A DNA stretch of 64,000 nt from contig NZ_JAVDWU010000012.1 of assembly GCF_031457455.1 (NCBI RefSeq), positions 62,001 to 126,000 on the forward strand, written 5' to 3'. The notes below the pieces were generated by a model. It ran no database searches. It was not told the DNA's origin and saw only the letters and a program-made list of their open reading frames with translations. This stretch comes from Hydrogenophaga palleronii_A (lineage in GTDB: Bacteria; Pseudomonadota; Gammaproteobacteria; Burkholderiales; Burkholderiaceae_C). Positions 43,265 through 51,861 of this stretch are shown piece after piece. The position numbers and the translations under genes were made by a program. Every line of letters begins with the position of its first letter. Within the stretch, counting starts at the first letter, position 1.

Positions 43265-44929
43265 TCAGAAAGTGGTGCGCAGCGACACGGTCAGGTAATT
43301 CCGGTCTTTCAGCGCCTGGCGGTACACGGCGTTGTTGGCGGCGTCCAGCGTGGGCGCCGCCTTGCCCAGGAAGTGCACGTAGTTGATGGCCAGGTTCCAG
43401 GACCCGAGGTAGACGGCGTTCAGCCCCAGGCTCAAGTCGCCGCCACCGTCTACGCCGAAGCCCGGCCCCACGGCCGAGGACTTGCCCTTGGTGTAGCCCA
43501 GGCCGATCGACGGCGAGAGGTCCAGACCGGGCAGCACCTGGCGGTAGCTGGGCGAGAACACCATGCGCGTGCCCACGGCCGACTTGTCGGCGTTGGGGTT
43601 GAGCATCTGCTCGTTGCGCGTGACCTTCAGCCGCGTGTTCCACGCCACCTCGCCCACAAACGAGGCCTCCCTGGACAGGAAGGACGGGCCGAGCGAGGCG
43701 ATCCACGAGACCTGGGCGTGCGCCGTCTCGCCCACCGCGTAGCCGGGGTTGCTGTTGTTGTTCAGGCCGCTGTTGACGCGGATGGTCGAGAGCGTGGCCT
43801 GGCCCGAGCTGGCCAGCGGCGTGTTCTGGCGCACCGAGACCTCACCCGCCAGCCCCCATTCGCCGACCGACTTGGCAAAGCTGGCGCCGAAGGCGCGCAC
43901 CCCCTCGTGGTACATCCAGCGGTAGCTGCTGGGCACCAGCGCGGGCGGAACGCCGTTGAGCACGGTGTTGATGTTGCTCGGCGTGGTGGCGTGGTAGCGG
44001 ATCGCGTAGAGGCCGAAGTCGGTGTCGATCGACGGCGCACGGAAACGCAGCTGCACACCGCCCTGCCCGCTGTCCTTGGCGTCCAGGTCGGGCTGGCGCT
44101 CGAAGCTGGCGGTGGGGCCGGCCAGGATGCGCTCGGCGCCGGGGCCGAGCGAGTCGCTGCTCGAGAGGTAGGCGCCCGCCGGCATCAGGCGGGTCTTCTC
44201 CCATTCGTAGGCAAGGTAGGCGCCCAGGGACACGTCGGGCGTCAGCTGCACCTGGCCGGAGAGCTTGCCGGTGGGGCGCGCCACTTCCTTGAAGGTGGCG
44301 TTGGGCACCGACAGCAGCTTGATCAGGTCCAGCGGCGCCTGACCACCTGCGATGCCGTTGGCACCGAAGAACAGGCTCTCGCCCCACAACAGCGTGTGGC
44401 GACCCAGGCGGGCCGAAGCCGGGCGCTCACCCACGTCGAACTTGCCGTAGACGAAGGCGTCGAGCAGCTCGGCCTTGCGGCCCATGAGGTCGCGGGTCTC
44501 GGTGGCGAACGCGGTGCCGGGCCGATGGTTGGCGGTGAAGCCGGTGTTGTCGGTCTTGCCGTTGTAGACGCTGTCGTACCAGGCCGCGCCACTGAGGCGG
44601 GCGCCGTAGCCCGGGCCGGCCAAGTCCAGCTCGCTCAGCAGGTCCAGGCGGTTGGACACCAGGCCTTTCTTGAAGTTGTTGTCGCCGTCGTCCTGGTTGA
44701 CGGTCAGCGGTGGCTGCGCCGACAGCGCGGGCGAGGGGTCCTTCAAGCGCTGCATCAGGCTGTACTTCACGGTGTTGTCCCACCGCAGTTTCCAGTCCGG
44801 GTTGCCGGTGTCGATCTCGATCGCCGAGGCCGGCTGGGCCGTCAACAGCACCAGAAAGAGGCAGGAAAACGCGGGGCGTGCGGCGGACCTGCGCGCGGGG
44901 GCTTTTCGGGCATTCGCTCGAACGGGCAT
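43265..44929 (-). CDS. DUF1302 domain outer-membrane protein
   Basis: The first gene of the operon, 554 residues. A signal peptide with a long basic N-terminus cleaves near PASAIEID. The rest is rich in alternating strands (LDLLSELDLAGPGYGARLSGAAWYD and similar) and ends in Phe (RNYLTVSLRTTF), typical of outer-membrane beta-barrels. DUF1302 proteins probably let hydrophobic substrates enter. The promoter should lie in the 222-bp gap to the divergent LysR gene. Confidence 0.9.
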   Translation of the reverse strand: MPVRANARKAPARRSAARPAFSCLFLVLLTAQPASAIEIDTGNPDWKLRWDNTVKYSLMQRLKDPSPALSAQPPLTVNQDDGDNNFKKGLVSNRLDLLSELDLAGPGYGARLSGAAWYDSVYNGKTDNTGFTANHRPGTAFATETRDLMGRKAELLDAFVYGKFDVGERPASARLGRHTLLWGESLFFGANGIAGGQAPLDLIKLLSVPNATFKEVARPTGKLSGQVQLTPDVSLGAYLAYEWEKTRLMPAGAYLSSSDSLGPGAERILAGPTASFERQPDLDAKDSGQGGVQLRFRAPSIDTDFGLYAIRYHATTPSNINTVLNGVPPALVPSSYRWMYHEGVRAFGASFAKSVGEWGLAGEVSVRQNTPLASSGQATLSTIRVNSGLNNNSNPGYAVGETAHAQVSWIASLGPSFLSREASFVGEVAWNTRLKVTRNEQMLNPNADKSAVGTRMVFSPSYRQVLPGLDLSPSIGLGYTKGKSSAVGPGFGVDGGGDLSLGLNAVYLGSWNLAINYVHFLGKAAPTLDAANNAVYRQALKDRNYLTVSLRTTF

Positions 44930-44973
44930 GGCTTGTCTCCTTGTAGGTGTGGGTCCTCGTCGATCCGGGCAAC

Positions 44974-44987
44974 TTGATCCAGATCAA
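44974..44987. promoter_or_regulatory. LysR-type operator candidate upstream of the 13-gene operon
   Basis: TTGATC-N2-GATCAA is a perfect inverted repeat, 45 bp upstream of the DUF1302 start and about 165 bp from the divergent LysR start. NodD/NahR-type regulators bind short inverted repeats in such gaps. The rest of 44930-45151 shows no gene. Confidence 0.5.
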
Positions 44988-45151
44988 ACGAGCCGCGACT
45001 TTAGGGAGAAGGACATGCCCTGGGAAATGGGTTGTGCGAATCCTTTCCATCGACTTTTGAAATATCAGGGCAAACCCTAGAACCCTGTGGGCCCCGACCG
45101 CCACCTCGCCAAGGCTGATGCACACTGGGGATGCTCTGCACAACCCCCGCC

Positions 45152-46096
45152 ATGCGATTCAAGAAACTCGACCTCAACCTGCTCGTTGCGCTGGACGCCC
45201 TGCTGACCGAAAAGAACGTCACGCGGGCCGGCGAGCGCGTGTTCCTCAGCCAGTCCACCATGAGCAATGCGCTCTCGCGGCTGCGCCAATACTTCGACGA
45301 CGAGCTGCTGGTGCAGGTGGGAGGCCGCATGGAGCTGACGCCGCGTGCCGAGCTGCTACACGAGGCGGTGCGCGATGTGCTTGTGCGCATCGACACCACG
45401 GTGGCCGCGCGACCCGCCTTCGACCCGACGGCATCGGACCGCGAGTTCACGCTGTTCGTGTCCGACTACTCCATGGAAGTGCTGGTGCCGGGCATGCTGG
45501 CGCTGGCCCACCAGCGAGGCTGCCAGGTGCGATTCAACCTCAAGCCGCAGGTGAGCCAACCCTATCGCCACCTGGAACGCGGCGAGGCCGATCTGCTGAT
45601 CATTCCGGAGAACTTCTGTTCACCGGACCATCCGCTGGACCAGCTGTTCGAAGATCGGTTTGTTTGCGTGGTCTGGCGGGAAAGTCCGCTGGCGAAGGGC
45701 GAGTTGACGAGGGCGCGCTATGTCCAGGCGCGCCATGTCTCCATGTGTCCGCCCGATGGCAGCTTGCCGGTGTTCGACACCTGGCTGGCGAACGACCACG
45801 GTGTAACGCGCGAGATCGCGCTCACCACCTACAGCTTCAGTGTCATGCCTTACCTCGTGATCGGTACCGACCTGATCGCCACCGTGCATTGGCGGCTTGC
45901 CGACAGGCTCCGCGAACTACTGCCCATCGAAACACGGCCAGTACCCTTGCCAATGAAAAACCTCCATCAGGCCATGCAGTGGCACAAGTACCGCACCCGC
46001 GATCCCGGCTTGATCTGGCTGCGCGCGCTGCTGCGCGAGGCCGCCGCCGGCATGGGACCCGGGCTCGCGGACTCGAGCGCCACAAGGGGTCAATGA
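45152..46096 (+). CDS. LysR family regulator (NodD/NahR type)
   Basis: A 314-residue LysR regulator. The N-terminus MRFKKLDLNLLVALDALLTEKNVTRA with SQSTMSNALSRLR is the NodD/NahR/LinR subgroup, many of which respond to aromatic compounds. I chose ATG 45152 over an ATG 21 bases earlier because the subgroup starts at MRFK. It is divergent from DUF1302 and is the probable activator of the 13-gene operon. It ends 8 bp before the convergent ampR gene. Confidence 0.9.
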   Translation: MRFKKLDLNLLVALDALLTEKNVTRAGERVFLSQSTMSNALSRLRQYFDDELLVQVGGRMELTPRAELLHEAVRDVLVRIDTTVAARPAFDPTASDREFTLFVSDYSMEVLVPGMLALAHQRGCQVRFNLKPQVSQPYRHLERGEADLLIIPENFCSPDHPLDQLFEDRFVCVVWRESPLAKGELTRARYVQARHVSMCPPDGSLPVFDTWLANDHGVTREIALTTYSFSVMPYLVIGTDLIATVHWRLADRLRELLPIETRPVPLPMKNLHQAMQWHKYRTRDPGLIWLRALLREAAAGMGPGLADSSATRGQ

Positions 46097-46104
46097 CCCT
46101 GCCC

Positions 46105-46968
46105 TCAAGCAGGCAAGCTCTGCTGCACCAACCACTCACTGAACGCGCGCATCGCCACATTCATGCGCCTGCGCTTGAGCCTCGTGAGCCAGTAGCCACC
46201 GGCGTCCACCTCCACGTCGAACAAGCGCACCAGCCGCCCACTCTGCAAATCGCGCGCGAACAGCTTCACCGGCAGCAGGGCCACGCCCGTACCTTGTGCG
46301 GCGGCGTCGGCAAGCACCAGGGATGAATCAAACAACGGGCCAGTGAGCAAGGGCGGTGGTGCGCCAGCCGCCTGGAACCAGTCCACCCATTCTTCGGGCC
46401 GGTACGAGCGCAACAGGGTTTCGCGGCCCAGGTCGCGAATGCTGCGAATGCGTGCCGCCACCGCAGGCGCGCACACCGGCGCCAGCGGCGCGTGCAGCAA
46501 GCGTGTGGCCTCGGTGCCGTGCCAGTGGCCGTCGCCGAAGCGGATGGCACAGTCCAGACCTTCGCCGGCCAGGTCGACCCGGTTGTTGTTGGTGAACAGC
46601 CGCAGTTCGATGAAGGGGTGGCGGCGCTGGAAGTCTTTCAGGTTCGGCAGTAACCAGCCCACGGCAAACGTGCCCACCACGCCCACGGACAGCACCTCGC
46701 GTTTCTGCGACCCCTTGAAGGTGGCCAGTGTGGCTGCCATGCGCTCGAACGATTCCATCAACACCGGTAGCAAGGCCTGCCCTTCGTCGGTGAGGGCGAG
46801 CCCGCGAGGCACACGGCGGAACAGCGGTGTGCCCAGTCGCTGCTCGAGGTTCTTCACGTGCTGGCTCACGGCGGCCTGCGTGAGGTGCAGTTCCTCCGCG
46901 GCGCGGGTGAAGCTCAGATGGCGGGCAGAGACTTCGAAGGCACGCAGGGCGTTGAGTGGCAGGTCCAT
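46105..46968 (-). CDS. ampR: AmpR-like LysR regulator of the beta-lactamase
   Basis: A 287-residue LysR protein with the N-terminal pattern of GcvA/AmpR (LPLNALRAFEVSARHLSFTRAAEELHLTQAAVSQHVKNLE). The gene is divergent from a class A beta-lactamase across 98 bp, the classic ampR-bla arrangement, in which AmpR senses muropeptides and induces bla. The gene name rests on this context. It may auto-repress from the same gap. Confidence 0.88.
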   Translation of the reverse strand: MDLPLNALRAFEVSARHLSFTRAAEELHLTQAAVSQHVKNLEQRLGTPLFRRVPRGLALTDEGQALLPVLMESFERMAATLATFKGSQKREVLSVGVVGTFAVGWLLPNLKDFQRRHPFIELRLFTNNNRVDLAGEGLDCAIRFGDGHWHGTEATRLLHAPLAPVCAPAVAARIRSIRDLGRETLLRSYRPEEWVDWFQAAGAPPPLLTGPLFDSSLVLADAAAQGTGVALLPVKLFARDLQSGRLVRLFDVEVDAGGYWLTRLKRRRMNVAMRAFSEWLVQQSLPA

Positions 46969-47010
46969 GATGGCATGAGTTTTTCTTGGGTCAAAGGCAG
47001 ATTATTCCCG

Positions 47011-47040
47011 TTTGAATCAAAAGCCATGCATCCCTACCAT
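47011..47040 (+). promoter_or_regulatory. Candidate beta-lactamase promoter and AmpR site
   Basis: TTGAAT at 47012-47017 and TACCAT at 47035-47040 are 17 bp apart, each matching four of six sigma-70 consensus bases. TTTGA-A-TCAAA (47011-47021), a perfect short inverted repeat, overlaps the -35 and may be part of the AmpR site. Confidence 0.4.
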
Positions 47041-47066
47041 CAGCGCTTCATCAAAGGAAGGAACCC

Positions 47067-47945
47067 ATGATTCAACGACGACACTTCGGCATCGCCACCG
47101 CTTTTTCGCTGGCACACATGCTGGCCGCATTCCCAACGAATAGTTGGGGTAAGGCAGACGATGGTGGCTTTCGAAAGCAGGTTGCGGCACTCGAGGCCGC
47201 CGCCCAGGCTCGCCTGGGGGTCTGCATCATCGACACCGCCACCGGCCGTGAATTCGGCTACCGCGCAGACGAGCGATTCCTCATGCTCAGCTCGTTCAAG
47301 CTGCTGGCCAGTGCGCTGGTGCTGGCGCGGGTGGAACAGGGACAGGAATCACTGCAGCGCCGCATCCGCTACGCGCGTGAAGACCTGGTGACCTGGTCAC
47401 CGGTGACGGAAGAGCACGTGGGCGGTGAAGGGCTGACACTGGCCCAACTCTGCGAAGCCACCATCACCACCAGCGACAACACGGCGGCCAACCTGATTCT
47501 GACCAGCTACGGCGGGCCAGCCGCACTCACGGCTTATGTCCGCAGCCTGGGTGACACCGTCACCCGACTCGACCGCACCGAGCCCGAACTCAATCTGCCT
47601 TCTGGCGCACAGATGCTGGACACCACCACACCGCGCGCCATGACGCAGACGCTGCACAAGCTGCTGGTGGGCGATGCGCTCACGGCAGGTTCGCGTGCGA
47701 CGTTGATCGAATGGCTGAAGGCCAACACCACCGGCGACAAGCGCTTGCGGGCAGGCGTTCCCACAGACTGGTCGATCGGTGAAAAGACCGGCACCAACCG
47801 CACCGACGCGAACGACATCGGCATCGCCTGGCCCCCTGGGCGGGCGCCCTTGCTGGTGAGCGCCTACCTGGCGGAAAGCACGGCGCCTGCAGCCGCTCGT
47901 GACGCAGCCCTGGCGGGCGTGGCCCGCCTGATGGCCACACTCTGA
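47067..47945 (+). CDS. Class A beta-lactamase
   Basis: Periplasmic serine beta-lactamase of 292 residues. It has the active-site SxxK (Ser75-Ser-Phe-Lys78), SDN at 136-138, the omega-loop Glu172 in EPELN, and KTG at 240-242. The N-terminus reads IQRRHFGIA and then a moderately hydrophobic stretch, a twin-arginine-type signal as in some Burkholderia and Stenotrophomonas class A enzymes. GGAAGGAA precedes ATG 47067. Spectrum cannot be told; induction by AmpR is likely. The SSFK instead of STFK is a common variant. Confidence 0.95.
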   Translation: MIQRRHFGIATAFSLAHMLAAFPTNSWGKADDGGFRKQVAALEAAAQARLGVCIIDTATGREFGYRADERFLMLSSFKLLASALVLARVEQGQESLQRRIRYAREDLVTWSPVTEEHVGGEGLTLAQLCEATITTSDNTAANLILTSYGGPAALTAYVRSLGDTVTRLDRTEPELNLPSGAQMLDTTTPRAMTQTLHKLLVGDALTAGSRATLIEWLKANTTGDKRLRAGVPTDWSIGEKTGTNRTDANDIGIAWPPGRAPLLVSAYLAESTAPAAARDAALAGVARLMATL

Positions 47946-48112
47946 CCGGCATCTGCCGCGTTCATTGCCCACCCAGCCATGCGCTTCATGGGCATCCGCA
48001 GGACGCGGGCTGCGCTGGTTGCCTGTGGGGAAATTCCACTCGCTACGCAAAGGCTCAGAACTCGTAAGATCGGCCGCAAGATAATTTTGGTCAATCGACA
48101 AGGGAGTGGAAT

Positions 48113-48574
48113 ATGAGCGCTATTGGCAACTTTCTCTGGTTCATCCTCGGCGGGGTTTTCATGGGGCTGGGCTGGTGGCTCGTTGGGCTGTTGGCCTTTG
48201 TGACCATCGTCGGCATTCCCTGGGGGCGGGCCTGCTTTGTCATCGGTCAATTCTCTTTTTTCCCATTCGGGAAAGAGGCAATCGACAGGAAAACGCTCAC
48301 CAGCAAAGGCGATATCGGTACCGGAGGGGCTGGGATGGTCGGCAACATCATCTGGTTCGTATTTGCAGGCGTCTGGTTGGCCATCGGGCATGTGATCTCT
48401 GCCCTCGCGTGTTTCATCACCATCATCGGCATTCCATTCGGGATTCAACACCTCAAGCTGGCAGGCATTGCCCTTTCACCGATTGGGAAAACCATCGTCT
48501 CAAAGGAAGTGGCAGCCATTGCCAAACGACAGGATGCTGAAGCCTCTGTCGCTTCCATGCGCGGAAGTGGCTGA
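48113..48574 (+). CDS. yccF: YccF domain inner-membrane protein
   Basis: A 153-residue YccF/DUF307 protein. It holds two similar halves, each with paired hydrophobic spans and the family motif TIVGIPWG / TIIGIPFG: FVTIVGIPWGRACFVIG and FITIIGIPFGIQHLKL. Function unknown; the family is widespread in proteobacterial membranes. ATG 48113 follows GGGAG. A -10-like GATAAT lies at 48080-48085 without a clear -35. The basic tail (AKRQDAEASVASMRGSG) is cytoplasmic or soluble. Confidence 0.93.
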   Translation: MSAIGNFLWFILGGVFMGLGWWLVGLLAFVTIVGIPWGRACFVIGQFSFFPFGKEAIDRKTLTSKGDIGTGGAGMVGNIIWFVFAGVWLAIGHVISALACFITIIGIPFGIQHLKLAGIALSPIGKTIVSKEVAAIAKRQDAEASVASMRGSG

Positions 48575-48788
48575 GACCGGGATCACTTTCGCTGATCCTT
48601 GAATTAGTGTTGGCGAATGGGACGGCAGCCCATTCGTGATTCGCCTGCGCTTTGGCCGCCGTCGCCATTTCGCACATCTCCCCAATACTCCATCCCCAAT
48701 TTGGGGGAAAAGCTGCGGCATTTCTCTCAGCCATGGCGTTCAACTGCGCCGTCTTGCAACACTTGCATGGTCATCTTCTCACTTCCCC

Positions 48789-48817
48789 TTGACGCGGACC
48801 AACAAGGCTTCGATAAA
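48789..48817 (+). promoter_or_regulatory. Sigma-70 promoter of the DUF2167 operon
   Basis: TTGACG (48789-48794) and GATAAA (48812-48817) with a 17-bp spacer, each one or two bases off consensus. Transcription should start near 48824, about 70 bases before the gene. The rest of the 319-bp gap 48575-48893 shows a GAATGGG/CCCATTC hairpin and no gene. Confidence 0.6.
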
Positions 48818-48893
48818 CGAGGGGTCCATGCGACATACATTCAGACACACGTTCCACGCAAGTCTGGTCAATAACTATCGGGAGGGAAATTCC

Positions 48894-49766
48894 ATGAAGC
48901 TCAGGTACAAATCCGTCGTGGGCGCAGCGCTGCTGTGCTGTGCATTGGGAGCGGCGGTCACGACACCAACCCTGTCGTTCGCGCAGGCCACAGAAGAGCA
49001 GCAAGAGTTGGCACGTCAGTTCCAGTCGCTGGATTGGTACAAGCTTGGCCAGAAAGGTGACATTGCAGGCAAAGCCACGTTTGTCGCCACACAGAACCAC
49101 ACGTTCCTGAACGCGGCCAACACCGACAAATTCCTGACCCTCAACGGCAACCCACCCCGCGGTTCGGCCTACACGGTGGCCCCCACTGAAGACGATTGGT
49201 TTGCCATCCTCAGCTTTTCCGCAGAGGGATACATCAAGGATGACGAGAAGATCGATGCAGATGCGCTGCTGGCTTCCCTGAAGGAAGGCAACGCGGCCGA
49301 ATCCGAAAGAAGACGCAAGGCCGGCTACAACGCCCTCACCATCACGGGCTGGGCCATCCCCCCTCGGTACGACACCGCCAACAACCGCCTGGAGTGGGCC
49401 ACCCTTCTCCGTGATGAAGCCGACCAGTCCATCCTGGCCAATGTGAGCACCAAGATTCTGGGACGCAGCGGCTACATGAACGTCACGCTGGTCGCCAGCT
49501 CGCCGGAGAACGTGGAGAAGGACCTCGCTGACTTCAAACTGGCCATGGCCAATTTCAGCTACGTCGATGGCGAGAAGTACAGCGACTGGAAGCAAGGCGA
49601 CAAGGTTGCCGCCTACGGCCTTGGCGCACTGGTGCTGGGTGGCGCCGCCGCCGTGGCCACCAGCAAGGGCGGTTTCAAGGCCATTGGCATCGCCCTCCTG
49701 GCCGGCATTGCTGCCTTGTGGGGGGGTATCAAGAAATTTCTCGGCCGCAAGAAAGAATCCCAATGA
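48894..49766 (+). CDS. DUF2167 family membrane-anchored protein
   Basis: A 290-residue DUF2167 protein: signal peptide (cleavage near SFAQA), a large periplasmic domain with TVAPTEDDWFAILSFSAEGYIKDDEKIDADALL and GWAIPPRYD, then a C-terminal hydrophobic span at about 255-280 and a basic end RKKESQ. Function unknown. GGGAGGG precedes ATG 48894; the open frame upstream has no such site. It heads a three-gene set and is followed after 9 bp by an unknown membrane protein. Confidence 0.88.
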   Translation: MKLRYKSVVGAALLCCALGAAVTTPTLSFAQATEEQQELARQFQSLDWYKLGQKGDIAGKATFVATQNHTFLNAANTDKFLTLNGNPPRGSAYTVAPTEDDWFAILSFSAEGYIKDDEKIDADALLASLKEGNAAESERRRKAGYNALTITGWAIPPRYDTANNRLEWATLLRDEADQSILANVSTKILGRSGYMNVTLVASSPENVEKDLADFKLAMANFSYVDGEKYSDWKQGDKVAAYGLGALVLGGAAAVATSKGGFKAIGIALLAGIAALWGGIKKFLGRKKESQ

Positions 49767-49775
49767 CGGCACACC

Positions 49776-50600
49776 ATGCCCAGTGAGGCAGCCCTCTTCT
49801 GGCTGGTGGTGGCGGCATTCTTCTTTTTTGACAACCTGATCATCGTTCCCCACGGTTGCGACCTGCTGAGGTTCGGTCGGCGAGGTCAACTGCGGTACGA
49901 CGCTTCCGGGCGCTTGACGGCCGCCGGCAGGGAAGTGGTTCTGCTCAACCCATTGAACCTCTTCGACCGAGGCCTGGTGACCACCAGGTGCTTCGGCGAC
50001 ATTGACCCTCGCCAGTGGCGCAGAACCCGCACCCTGGTGAGCGCCGCCCTACCCACCCTCAATGCCTTTTCGTCACTGGGCTACGCCTACCTGGTGCTGG
50101 TCGTCTTCCTGGCGGCCCTGTCCTTCCAGATCGGATTCACACCGGCTCTGGTGGCCTTCGTCGGTCTCCACGTTCTCGTCTGGTCCATCGCCACGAGCGC
50201 GCTCATTCTGTGGCGCTCGCGGCTGCAGCTCACACGCTCCGAGGCATTTTCCTCTGCGGTCGAGGCCTTTTTTGTACCCGCCTACCTGATGAACCTCGGC
50301 AAACGCCTCATCTACAAAAAGCGGGTGGCGGTCTCGGCCCTTGGACTCGGGCTGCGCGAGCTCAAGCGCATGCAGGACGAGGACGAGCGCATGGCATTCA
50401 CGCTGAAGATGAAGAATCGACTGGACATGCTGGAAATGACCCAGGGTTATGAGGTCGCGGAGGACGAGCATGCGCCTCAGGTAACGGACCCTGTGGACAC
50501 AAGGGCGGGCGACCTCGGTTCACTGGGGGCTGCAGCGTTGATTCACCTCAGCACCACGCAGCAATGGATTCAGAGGGCCAGGTCATGTTTGACGATCTGA
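49776..50600 (+). CDS. Hypothetical membrane protein
   Basis: I do not recognise this 274-residue product. Hydrophobic segments are at about 5-22, 98-120, 122-145 and perhaps 168-185, with a long soluble C-terminal part (LRELKRMQDEDERMAFTLKMKNRLDMLEM), rich in charged helices, that faces the cytoplasm by the positive-inside rule. It starts 9 bp after DUF2167 and overlaps the J-domain gene by 16 bp, so the three probably work together. Confidence 0.7.
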   Translation: MPSEAALFWLVVAAFFFFDNLIIVPHGCDLLRFGRRGQLRYDASGRLTAAGREVVLLNPLNLFDRGLVTTRCFGDIDPRQWRRTRTLVSAALPTLNAFSSLGYAYLVLVVFLAALSFQIGFTPALVAFVGLHVLVWSIATSALILWRSRLQLTRSEAFSSAVEAFFVPAYLMNLGKRLIYKKRVAVSALGLGLRELKRMQDEDERMAFTLKMKNRLDMLEMTQGYEVAEDEHAPQVTDPVDTRAGDLGSLGAAALIHLSTTQQWIQRARSCLTI

Positions 50601-50992
50601 AGGTCAGCGATTGGTGGTTCCTGGGCATTGCTGCGTTCGTCGGATACCTGACAGTCAAACATTTCATGGACAAGCTGCCGGGCAATTCGTCTCACAACCA
50701 GGCAGGCGCACCAGCTGGCCCGGAGGTCCACCACAAGGAAAACAGCGCACGGAGCGTCGCCGTCGCCAGCACCCCCGGTGACGCACCTCTTCACTGGCAC
50801 CAGGTGCTCGAGGTGGATGCCGGGGCCTCGCCGGAGGAGCTCATGCAGGCCTACGAGCGAAAGCTCCAGCTCTACCACCCAGACAAGATGGCGGGCCTGG
50901 GGCCGGCTTTCATGGCGATCGCTGAGGCCAGGACCAAAGAAATCCATGAGGCCTACCAGCAAGGGTGCGCCGCGCGTGGCGGCAGCGTCTGA
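50585..50992 (+). CDS. Membrane-anchored J-domain protein
   Basis: A 135-residue protein with one membrane span at about 10-24, a flexible linker, and a C-terminal J-like domain with the HPD triad at 98-100 (QLYHPDK). J-domains stimulate Hsp70/DnaK. The domain is DjlA/TerB-type in that it sits at the end after a membrane anchor. ATG 50585 is preferred; ATG 50564 is an alternative. It closes the DUF2167 operon and presumably recruits DnaK to the inner membrane. Confidence 0.8.
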   Translation: MFDDLKVSDWWFLGIAAFVGYLTVKHFMDKLPGNSSHNQAGAPAGPEVHHKENSARSVAVASTPGDAPLHWHQVLEVDAGASPEELMQAYERKLQLYHPDKMAGLGPAFMAIAEARTKEIHEAYQQGCAARGGSV

Positions 50993-51094
50993 GCGACTGT
51001 CCCGTTGCTCCATCTCGCAGCGATTCGCTTGCGCACTGAAGCGCAGCGTTGGCGGGTCGGCCATTCCATCAGTGGGCCATCGCCGGTGTGAAGT

Positions 51095-51757
51095 TCACCC
51101 CCCCGCGGTCTGCCAACCCTGCCACAGCGTCCACCCCCCACCCATCACCAGCAGCCAGCCCAGGCTCTGCCCGGCCAGCACCTGGGCGCGCCCGCTGCCG
51201 CGCAGCCAGGCCTTGACGCGCACGCCACCCAGCGCCACGGCGCCATACACGCCGATCTGGGTGACCGCAATGATGGCGCCCAAGGCCACAGCCTGCACAG
51301 CCAGGGAGCCATGGTCCGTGCGCACGAACTGAGGGAACACGGCGATCATGAACAGATAGGCCTTGGGGTTGAGCAGGCAGGTGAACAAGCCGCGCCGGAA
51401 AGTGGCGGCCAGCGGGCGAGAGGCCTGCGCACTCACTTCGCCCAGCGCAGCGGCGCCGCGCACCAGCTGCCAGCCGATCCACGCGATATAAAGCGCGCCC
51501 GCAAAGAGCATGGCATTGAACAGCTGCGGCATCGTCTGCAAGGCCAGGCCCACGCCGAGGCTGGCCATGGCGGTGTGCACCACGCCACCGACGACCACGC
51601 CCGACAACGCGGCCACACCGCCTTTGAGGCCATCCACCAGCGAGCTGCCGAGCACGAAGGCCATGTCCAGGCCGGGCAGCGCGATGATGCCGAAAACGAG
51701 CAGAAAAAAGAGCCAGAGGTGGGCCGTATGGGTGAGGGGGAAGCTGAGCCAGTCCAT
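51095..51757 (-). CDS. LysE/RhtB family exporter
   Basis: A 220-residue LysE-type amino-acid exporter with six hydrophobic spans. The family sequence LVFGIIALPGLDMAFVLGSSLVDGLKGG is at the N-terminus, and GLFTCLLNPKAYLFMIAVFPQF in the middle. ATG 51757 is chosen; the longer frame runs through the promoter gap. It is divergent from a WYL-domain regulator, which may control it. Substrate unknown. Confidence 0.9.
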   Translation of the reverse strand: MDWLSFPLTHTAHLWLFFLLVFGIIALPGLDMAFVLGSSLVDGLKGGVAALSGVVVGGVVHTAMASLGVGLALQTMPQLFNAMLFAGALYIAWIGWQLVRGAAALGEVSAQASRPLAATFRRGLFTCLLNPKAYLFMIAVFPQFVRTDHGSLAVQAVALGAIIAVTQIGVYGAVALGGVRVKAWLRGSGRAQVLAGQSLGWLLVMGGGWTLWQGWQTAGG

Positions 51758-51800
51758 GGGGTGTGCGGGTGAAAGTTGCGATGGGGAGAGCTTGCTCCCC

Positions 51801-51829
51801 TTAACATGCCACCCTCTGTCATGTATAAA
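51801..51829 (+). promoter_or_regulatory. Sigma-70 promoter of the WYL regulator
   Basis: TTAACA (51801-51806) and TATAAA (51824-51829) with a 17-bp spacer; both are one base or so off consensus. Transcription should start near 51836, 26 bases before the TTG start at 51862. The site also lies in the gap to the divergent LysE gene. Confidence 0.65.
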
Positions 51830-51861
51830 ACCCGCCACTCAAAAAGACTGAAAGACCTGAG

